From assembly GCF_003034915.1 (NCBI RefSeq), contig NZ_PZJX01000004.1, forward strand, positions 1 to 36,749: a DNA stretch of 36,749 nucleotides. The letters run 5' to 3'. This document shows positions 31,323 to 36,749 of this stretch, piece after piece. The DNA is from Mesorhizobium helmanticense (GTDB lineage: Bacteria; Pseudomonadota; Alphaproteobacteria; Rhizobiales; Rhizobiaceae). Position numbers and translations under genes: made by a program. Within the stretch, counting starts at the first letter, position 1. Every line of letters starts with the position of its first letter. The notes beneath the pieces are model-generated. The model saw only the letters and a program-made list of their open reading frames with translations. It was not told the DNA's origin and ran no database searches.

Positions 31323-32522
31323 CTAATACCCAAGCAAATCGGTCAAATCGTTCGCCTCTCCAACCTTCTCGTGCTTATCCAGCAGGTCGGAATACCACTG
31401 CATCATCCGAGTTCGGGTTTGCCAACGTTCACCGCGATCATAGGTGGCACGGATTGCGTCATCGGGCGCGTGGGCGAGTTGATGCTCGATCGCATCCCTG
31501 TCCCAGGCTGGGGTCTCGGACTCATTGGCGATAGTCGAGAACGTTGACCGGAAGCCGTGAACGGTTGCCCGCCCATGATAGCCACATCGATAGAGCGCAT
31601 ATAGCAAGCAATTCTCGCTGATGGGCTTCAAACGATAGGGGCCAGGAAGTACCCATTCCGCGCCGTTGGCCAACTCGCGCAACCGCAAGAAAACGGCCTT
31701 GGCTTGTCGGCTAAGCGGAACTCGTAGTTCGCGCTTCATCTTCATTCGCAGGGCCGGGATTGTCCAGATATCGCGGTCGAAGTCGAATTCGGGCCATTTC
31801 GCAAAGCGGATTTCAGCCGTGCGAACGAAGACGTGGGCGACGGCTTTTAACCCGAGACGTGTCGCTTCGTCCATTGGAGTTCCGGCTAGGCGCGCGAAGA
31901 AGGTGGGGAGTTCCGTTTCCTTCAGAGCCGAGCGGTGCTTCTCTTTAGGGACTGGTTTCAAGGCGCCGTGTAGATCGGCCGCGGGATTGCGTTCCGCTAA
32001 ACCCGCCGCGATTGCGTACTTAAAAACGACCGATACGAATTGATGCACCCTCCGGGCCGTGTAGATCGCCTCGCGTTCCTCCACCATGCGCAATGCTGTC
32101 AACACAACTGGAGGCTTCACTTCGGCAATAGCCGTACCTCCAAAGGCCGGAAAAATGTCTACTTCAATACGCTTCCAAAACCGGGTCGAATACGATGGTT
32201 TCCATTTGGCCTCGTTCGTCTTGAACCACTCGCGCGCGATCTGCTCGAAGGTTGGACGGCTTTCTTCGACCTTGGTCACTGGATTGATCCCAGCCTTAAC
32301 TTTCCTTTTTAAATCATCCCGTAGCTCGCGGGCCCCGGCGAGACTGGTATCGGGGTAGGGGCCAAAATTTGCCGTTGATCTTTTGCCGTTAAAGGCAAAG
32401 TCGCAGCGCCACAATTTCGAACCATTGGGTTTCACCAAGAGGAAAAGCCCATGGCCATCCGTGAGGTTCCACGGCTTTTCGCGCGCCTTCGCGCCACGGC
32501 ATTGCGTGTCAGTCAGTTTCAT
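31323..32522 (-). CDS. Tyrosine-type integrase, P4-like with DUF4102 N-terminal arm
   Basis: The protein has 399 residues from ATG 32522 (GGGA upstream); an in-frame ATG at 32564 gives a longer start that overlaps repeats. The N-terminal arm has MKLTDTQCRGAKAREKPWNL, then GHGLFLLVKPNGSKLWRCDF and YPDTSLAGARELRDDLKRKV, the DUF4102 pattern. The catalytic part has VHGFRSTFSTIANE (His-x-x-Arg) and RATYDRGERWQTRTRMMQWY with the presumed catalytic Tyr. It should insert and excise DNA at the tRNA-Leu, whose 3' end lies 173 bases upstream. Two AAATACAGC repeats (32536-32544, 32554-32562) overlap its front and may be arm-binding sites. No excisionase is seen. Confidence 0.95.
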   Translation of the reverse strand: MKLTDTQCRGAKAREKPWNLTDGHGLFLLVKPNGSKLWRCDFAFNGKRSTANFGPYPDTSLAGARELRDDLKRKVKAGINPVTKVEESRPTFEQIAREWFKTNEAKWKPSYSTRFWKRIEVDIFPAFGGTAIAEVKPPVVLTALRMVEEREAIYTARRVHQFVSVVFKYAIAAGLAERNPAADLHGALKPVPKEKHRSALKETELPTFFARLAGTPMDEATRLGLKAVAHVFVRTAEIRFAKWPEFDFDRDIWTIPALRMKMKRELRVPLSRQAKAVFLRLRELANGAEWVLPGPYRLKPISENCLLYALYRCGYHGRATVHGFRSTFSTIANESETPAWDRDAIEHQLAHAPDDAIRATYDRGERWQTRTRMMQWYSDLLDKHEKVGEANDLTDLLGY

Positions 32523-32645
32523 TTCGAGTCCCATGAAATACAGCGTCACCGATAAATACAGCATTCCGCGCTGTAAATCCAGCGGGTTGCATCGGGATGC
32601 ATGGACTCTCTAATTGTCCAGAAATTCACTTTCTAGTTGATTTTA

Positions 32646-32662
32646 TTCACTTTTTTAGTGAA
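32646..32662. promoter_or_regulatory. Operator-like palindrome TTCAC-N7-GTGAA before the integrase
   Basis: The sequence is TTCACTTTTTTAGTGAA. A further TTCAC lies at 32625-32629, 21 bases away. The arrangement repeats that at 31284-31308. Confidence 0.6.
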
Positions 32663-32694
32663 TCGAAGGGAAGGGGTTGTCTGTAAATCTATTC

Positions 32695-32780
32695 TGGTGC
32701 GGACGACGGGAATCGAACCCGTACGATCAGAGATCGAGGGATTTTAAGTCCCTTGCGTCTACCAATTCCGCCACGTCCGC
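32695..32780 (-). tRNA. tRNA-Leu, anticodon UAA
   Basis: On the minus strand the sequence starts GCGGACGTGGCGGAATTGGT and folds as a class II tRNA with a long variable arm. The anticodon loop is GGACTTAAAATCC (anticodon TAA), and the T arm is GGGTTCGATTCCC. The acceptor GCGGACG pairs with CGTCCGC, followed by A and an encoded CCA. The 3' end faces the integrase, so it is the likely insertion site, and its last bases may be supplied by the element. Confidence 0.95.
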
Positions 32781-33132
32781 AGGCCCTTTCGTTTCAACTA
32801 CTTAGGCGATTTCGTCAATTGCCGTTGTGCAGCCCGGAAAAGCGCTGTGCAAAAAAGCTCGCTCTTTTCATGCATCAGTGGCCTTTCGGCCGTCCTTTGC
32901 CACCCATGCATGCTTACCAGAATTTGGTTCAAGAGAAGGCCTCGGCCCAGGGCTGGGTGGCTCCGGTCGGGCAGCATTTCGCCAGGACGCAGGCTTTTTC
33001 ATCTGTTCGGCTGATGCGCCGGAGCGTGGAAGAGACATGGATGTACGCTGGTCCCTACCGACCCCAACAGACCCGGCTCGCTGGCTGTCCCCGCCGGCGC
33101 GCCTTTTCAAACGCTGTAGATCGGGCAGGGGG
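32781..33132. other. Gap, possible small RNA gene
   Basis: No protein gene is convincing. A terminator at 33133-33164 ends this stretch on the plus strand while no gene precedes it, so an untranslated RNA may be made here. I do not recognise a known RNA family. The region also holds the promoter of the tRNA. Confidence 0.3.
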
Positions 33133-33164
33133 GCCCGCGCCTCTCCCGGGGGTGCGGGCTTTTT
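33133..33164 (+). terminator. Rho-independent terminator without an obvious gene in front
   Basis: GCCCGC (33133-33138) and GCGGGC (33154-33159) form the stem, extended by further G-C pairs, and TTTTT follows at 33160-33164. Confidence 0.7.
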
Positions 33165-33244
33165 GTGTTGTGGATATCTTGCCGCACAACGATTGACTCT
33201 CGCCTCGTGCCGAAAAGAATGAGGGCTCCAACCGGACAGGTCTA

Positions 33245-33565
33245 ATGCATTCCACGATCGATACCTCGCCATCATCCGCCAGCGCCGAAGTCAACAGCTT
33301 CGTCGTCCTGGCGCCGTCCGGTACGGAATTCCGCTCCCAGGCCGCCTTGCGCGAGGTTGAGTCGTTCTTGAAGGGATGTTTCCCAAAGCTCGATTTCTAC
33401 GCCAATGGCGACGGTTTGCCATTCGAGGGCGACTACAAGGTCCTGCCAATCTGCGGCGTCGCGGACAATGACCCCATCCTCGTCCTTCCCGATCGTGTTT
33501 TGATGCGTGGCATAGCCGCCGCGTTGAAGGGCTTCCGTCCCGGCTATTCGCCAACGCTTCACTAA
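33245..33565 (+). CDS. Conserved hypothetical protein, 106 residues
   Basis: The frame from ATG 33245 has protein-like composition: SFVVLAPSGTEFRSQAALRE, VESFLKGCFPKLDFYANGDG, LPFEGDYKVLPICGVADNDP and ILVLPDRVLMRGIAAALKGF. The pattern is mixed helix and strand, without membrane segments or motifs I can name. It is probably a rhizobial protein of unknown function. GGACAGG lies before the start. Its TAA stop overlaps the end of the MITE-like element. Confidence 0.7.
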   Translation: MHSTIDTSPSSASAEVNSFVVLAPSGTEFRSQAALREVESFLKGCFPKLDFYANGDGLPFEGDYKVLPICGVADNDPILVLPDRVLMRGIAAALKGFRPGYSPTLH

Positions 33566-33709
33566 GGTGTGTTGAGATTCAGGTCAGGACGAGCCGAAAA
33601 TGGTGGTTTTCGAGAACCGGAGCGGAGCGGACATTTGGGTCCGTGAGCACCGGAAGCGCAGAAAATCGCCGTTTGCAGGCCGGCATCACCTGAATATCAA
33701 CACACCTTA
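33563..33709. mobile_element. MITE-like palindromic element, 147 bp
   Basis: The ends are inverted repeats of 22 bases with one mismatch: left arm 33563-33584 (TAAGGTGTGTTGAG...), right arm 33688-33709 (...CAACACACCTTA). The interior is also roughly self-complementary (GGTTTTCGAGAACCGG region against the GCAGAAAATCGCC region). It carries no gene. It abuts the stop codon of the 33245 gene. It could be a non-autonomous transposon copy or a rhizobial intergenic palindrome. Confidence 0.65.
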
Positions 33710-33767
33710 ACGCATCTCGCGTAAGCGGGACGCCTTGTAAAACCGGCGATCCTCGCCAAGGAAACGA

Positions 33768-34433
33768 TCAGAACTTGTAGTTCAGGTTGACGCCTAACGT
33801 ATGCAGCTTCACGTCCTGGTCGCGGTTGAGAAAATCGTCCGCCGCGTCGTAATGCTCCTTGCCGAAATCGTAATAGCGGTACTGGGCGCCGACGACGAAT
33901 TTGTCGGTCAGGGCAAAGTCGACGCCGGCGCCGATCGTCCAGCCAACATTCGTTTCCGTTTCGGCAAAAGCCGTGCCGGCACTTTGTGACGTCTCGATGC
34001 CGGCAAAGGCGACACCGCCAACGCCGTAGACCAGCACACGGTTCATGGCATAGCCGGCCTTGGCGTTGACGGAGCCGAACCACTTGATGTCAGTGCCGAA
34101 TGAATTTCCCGGCCCTGCTTCGGCGCTGCCGTCAATCGCGGAATAGTTGAGTTCGGCCACAGCGCCGATCACCGCGTGATCGAATTGCCAGAGGCCCGCG
34201 ACATGGCCGCCGATGAAGCCGCCATCGACATCCGGCGCCGCGGAAAATGGCTCGCCTTCCGTTCCCCTTATGTCGGAACTACCCCATCCATATCCGGCCT
34301 GCAGACCGGCATAATAGCCGGTCCAGTCGAATCCGGGCGCGGTCATCGGCAGCTCGGTCATCGGGTCGGCGGCAAAAGCCGGCCCGGCCAGAGCGATCAG
34401 AAATCCGGCGCTTGCAAGCGTGAGGCGATGCAT
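33768..34433 (-). CDS. Outer-membrane beta-barrel protein, Omp25/RopB-like
   Basis: The protein has 221 residues. It begins with a signal peptide (RLTLASAGFLIALAGPAFAA, cut before ADPMTE). Barrel strands with alternating aromatic residues follow: FDWTGYYAGLQAGYGWGSSD, VAGLWQFDHAVIGAVAELNY, WFGSVNAKAGYAMNRVLVYG, VGWTIGAGVDFALTDKFVVG and the terminal strand LHTLGVNLNYKF with C-terminal Phe. Such proteins are abundant small outer-membrane proteins in Rhizobiales, with eight strands. It is transcribed alone, convergent with the 33245 gene; the MITE lies in between. Confidence 0.9.
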   Translation of the reverse strand: MHRLTLASAGFLIALAGPAFAADPMTELPMTAPGFDWTGYYAGLQAGYGWGSSDIRGTEGEPFSAAPDVDGGFIGGHVAGLWQFDHAVIGAVAELNYSAIDGSAEAGPGNSFGTDIKWFGSVNAKAGYAMNRVLVYGVGGVAFAGIETSQSAGTAFAETETNVGWTIGAGVDFALTDKFVVGAQYRYYDFGKEHYDAADDFLNRDQDVKLHTLGVNLNYKF

Positions 34434-34559
34434 CGAGTTCCCCGAACGTCGATCCAGAACAATCCTTCAACTGAAAGTAGCGTGATTTGCCGCAAAACGG
34501 AATCGCATTTGTTACGCGACCGATAGCGCATGCCTCGCCGCCTCGAAAAAGGCGTGCCC

Positions 34560-35411
34560 TTATTTGGCGTCGATGAAATCGAGCACCGACTGGCTGTATT
34601 CGTCCGGCGCCTGCAGCATGGCGAAATGGCTGGCATTGGGCAGGATGATCTCCTTGGCGCCAGGGATGACCGAGGCCATGTAGTCGGTGTGCGTGCGCTT
34701 GATCGCTTCGTCATGGTCGCCGGCGACTATGGCCGTCGGCGTCGTGATCTTGCCGAGCTGCTCCCTGGTCCAGGCCGGTTGCGTCTCCCACATATGGCTG
34801 ATCTGCGCGACGAAGGCGTCATATTCGCCGGGCGTCCTGGAAAGCCGGGCATAGTCCTTGCCGGAACGCACGATGTAGGCGCCGAACGTCTTGTTTGTCA
34901 TGACGCCGGCGTCAAGGCCGTCAGTGGTGACGTTGGCAGCCTGCGCATACAGCCTCGTCAGCCGCTCGGGATGGTGGAGCGCGATGTCGATGCCGATAAT
35001 GCCGCCGTCGCTCCAGCCGACCAGCGCCGTCTTGTCGATCTTCAAATAGTCCAGCAGGGCCAGATAGTCCGATGCCATCAAATCGTAACCGAAGGGCTGA
35101 TCCGTACGGGTCGAACGGCCGTGGCCGCGGCTGTCGGCGACGATCACCTTGTGGGTCTTGGACAGGGTGGCCACCTGGCTCGCCCATATATCGGCATGGC
35201 CGAGGCCGCCATGGATGAGCAGCACCGGGTCGCCCGCGCCGAAAACGGCGTAGTACATCTCGATGCCGTTGACCGGTGCGTAGCCGCTTTGCTCCGGCTT
35301 GGGCATGGCCGCGGGTTCGGGCAGTGTCAGCCAGCGTTCCTCGGCGGATGCATGGCCGGCCGCGATCAGGAACAGGGTAACGAAGGCGAACGCTTTCAGG
35401 CACCGGATCAT
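34560..35411 (-). CDS. Secreted alpha/beta hydrolase
   Basis: The start is ATG 35411, with GGGGAA five bases upstream; the open frame extends further to 35525 but that part is not protein-like. A signal peptide (MIRCLKAFAFVTLFLIAAGH, cut near ASAEE) is followed by the fold: YAPVNGIEMYYAVFGAGDPV, LLIHGGLGHADIWASQVATL, VIVADSRGHGRSTRTDQPFG. The nucleophile is in VGWSDGGIIGIDIAL (Ser in G-W-S-D-G). The acid is likely in VAGDHDEAIK, and the His is in NASHFAMLQAPDEYS. It has about 283 residues. The substrate is unknown; the periplasmic location suggests an esterase or lactonase. It lies in the host-core part of the window. Confidence 0.88.
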   Translation of the reverse strand: MIRCLKAFAFVTLFLIAAGHASAEERWLTLPEPAAMPKPEQSGYAPVNGIEMYYAVFGAGDPVLLIHGGLGHADIWASQVATLSKTHKVIVADSRGHGRSTRTDQPFGYDLMASDYLALLDYLKIDKTALVGWSDGGIIGIDIALHHPERLTRLYAQAANVTTDGLDAGVMTNKTFGAYIVRSGKDYARLSRTPGEYDAFVAQISHMWETQPAWTREQLGKITTPTAIVAGDHDEAIKRTHTDYMASVIPGAKEIILPNASHFAMLQAPDEYSQSVLDFIDAK

Positions 35412-35712
35412 GGCTTTCCCCACGGAGATTTCGGACTGTCGATTCAACATCTTTTTGAGGTGGCAAGTCAACGAAGGGATGGCGCCTGAAACGAAAACCC
35501 GCTTCGGCGGGCAGGGCGCTGGCACAAATCAGTTCTAGGTATACATTCCTAACATAGCTGCCGTCACAAAGCAAGGGATTTCGACTCGCGACGGGGCAAT
35601 CGCCTTGCCTTCTCTCTCAAAGGGGGAAGGGAGGGCCTCACGCGCGATCCGCTGATCTCGCTGGTCAAAACGCCACCGGCTTGGCACAGTCGGGCAAACA
35701 GGAGTCCCTTCA
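35412..35712. other. Divergent spacer between hydrolase and adenine deaminase genes
   Basis: It holds the promoters of the two divergent genes. I see no conserved site besides the AGGAG before ATG 35713. Confidence 0.35.
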
Positions 35713-36749
35713 TGCCGAAGACCGCGACGAAACCCAGGCCCTGGGCCGAAATGGCGACGCATCTGGTCGATGTCGCGATGGGCCGCAAGCCCGCCGATCT
35801 CGTCATCCGCAACGGGCGCTGGGTGAACGTCCATTCCGGCGAGGTCGTCGCCGGCACCGATATCGCCATCGCCGGCGGCCGCTTCGCCTATTGCGGCCCG
35901 AATGCCGGCCATGCCATCGGCCAGGGCACGAAAGTGGTCGATGCCGGCGGGCGCTATCTGGTGCCGGGCCTTTGCGACGCGCATATGCATGTCGAGAGCG
36001 GCATGGTGACGGTGACGGAGTTCTGCCGCGCCGTCATCCCGCACGGCACGACTTCGATGTTCATCGATCCGCATGAAATCGCCAATGTGCTGGGCTTGCC
36101 GGGCGTACGGCTGATGCATGACGAGGCGGTCGCCATGCCCGTCAACGTGCATGTGCAGATGCCATCCTGCGTGCCCTCCGCACCTGGGCTGGAGCATGCC
36201 GGCGCCGAGCTGACGGTCGCCGATGTCACTGAAGCGATGACGTGGGAAAACATCATCGGGCTCGGCGAAGTGATGAATTTTCCCGGTGTCGCCGCCAACG
36301 ATCCGGTGATGGCGGGCGAGATCGCCGCGACGGTGAGGGCCGGCAAGACTGTCGGCGGGCATTACGCCTCGCGCGATCTCGGCCTGCCGTTCCACGGCTA
36401 TGTCGCCGGCGGCCCCGAGGACGATCACGAGGGCACACGCGCCGAGGACGCCATCGCCCGCGTCCGCCAGGGCATGAAGGCGATGCTGCGGCTGGGCTCG
36501 GCCTGGTACGACGTTGCCTCGCAGATCAAGGCGGTGACGGAGAGCGGGCTCGATCCGCGCAATTTCATCCTGTGCACCGACGACAGCCATTCCGGCACGC
36601 TTGTCCACGAAGGCCATATGGACCGGGTGGTCCGCCATGCCATTCAACAAGGCCTGAAGCCGGTGACGGCGATCCAGATGGCGACGCTCAACACCGCCCA
36701 GCATTTCAGGCTGGAGCGCGAGATCGGTTCGATCGCGCCGGGCCGGCTC
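35713..36749 (+). CDS. ade: Adenine deaminase, partial at the window edge
   Basis: The frame runs off the right end without a stop; 345 complete codons are seen of about 560-600. It begins MPKTATKPRPWAEMATHLVD, then KPADLVIRNGRWVNVHSGEV, typical of adenine deaminases. The metal site DAHMHVES follows, then HGTTSMFIDPHEIANVLG, GLGEVMNFPGV, GKTVGGHYASRDLGLPFHGY and a second cluster ILCTDDSHSGTLVHEGHMDR. The enzyme converts adenine to hypoxanthine and ammonia in purine salvage. AGGAG at 35701-35705 is about eight bases before ATG 35713. Confidence 0.92.

Larger units (their letters stand above)
28133..32698 (-). mobile_element. Compact integrative element in tRNA-Leu: integrase plus primase-helicase
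   Basis: An integrase next to the 3' end of a tRNA, followed by a large replication protein and a repeat array, is the pattern of an integrated replicating element such as a phage satellite or plasmid-like island. Only two genes are evident. The left end is set by the repeat array and is provisional, because no second copy of the tRNA end was found. The true end may be to the left of this window. Confidence 0.55.

Noticed and set aside
34530..35489. Plus-strand frame of 319 codons
   Set aside because: It lies opposite the alpha/beta hydrolase gene, which has a signal peptide, catalytic triad and ribosome binding site.
35535..36704. Long minus-strand frame of 389 codons
   Set aside because: It is the antisense of the adenine deaminase gene. 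Its His/Asp/Arg-rich composition is typical of a shadow in GC-rich DNA.

Overview
The window looks like chromosomal DNA of a Mesorhizobium-type alphaproteobacterium (Rhizobiales). The clues are a DUF768 protein, a ROSE-controlled rhizobial small heat-shock gene, promoters of the EcfG general-stress type (GGAAC-N16-CGTT), HWE-type kinase signalling and many small rhizobial conserved proteins. No database search was possible, so family names rest on recognised motifs and remembered family consensus.

Layout. 1-7.6 kb: accessory DNA with the tail of a Crp/Fnr regulator, small conserved proteins, a DUF2285 protein, several broken genes (including a YedK/HMCES-type gene with an internal 86-bp inversion), a three-gene plus-strand operon, and a secreted cysteine-rich protein with phospholipase-A2-like motifs. 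8-10 kb: heat-stress block with a sigma-54-like site, ROSE thermometer, Hsp20, a stress-associated hypothetical protein and a YidB-like protein. 11-17.8 kb: general-stress block with a pyridoxamine-oxidase-like stress protein behind a perfect EcfG promoter, a 1065-residue hybrid histidine kinase, a decayed csbD behind another perfect EcfG promoter, and DUF6894 and DUF6766 proteins. 18-22.6 kb: signalling block with an RsbQ-like hydrolase overlapping a PAS histidine kinase, then on the other strand a double-domain KaiC-like ATPase overlapping an HWE kinase. 23-27.2 kb: APH-like kinase, two Rnk/GreA-type proteins and a TPR protein.

28.1-32.8 kb holds a compact integrative element downstream of the 3' end of tRNA-Leu(UAA). 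It contains a P4-type tyrosine integrase and one large primase-polymerase/VirE-type helicase. An iteron-like repeat array resembling a replication origin lies beside them, and a 17-bp palindrome of form TTCAC-N7-GTGAA occurs in front of both genes. No second copy of the tRNA end was found in the window, so the far end is unresolved. The whole left 32 kb could belong to a larger, decaying island.

Right of the tRNA the DNA looks like host core: a small conserved protein, a 147-bp MITE-like palindromic element, an outer-membrane beta-barrel protein, a secreted alpha/beta hydrolase and the start of adenine deaminase, which runs off the window.

How the genes fit together: much of 8-27 kb reads as a stress-response and signalling neighbourhood (heat shock, EcfG targets, HWE and hybrid kinases, RsbQ-type sensing, Rnk/GreA). 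It has at least seven broken or truncated gene remnants, which suggests relaxed selection on accessory DNA.
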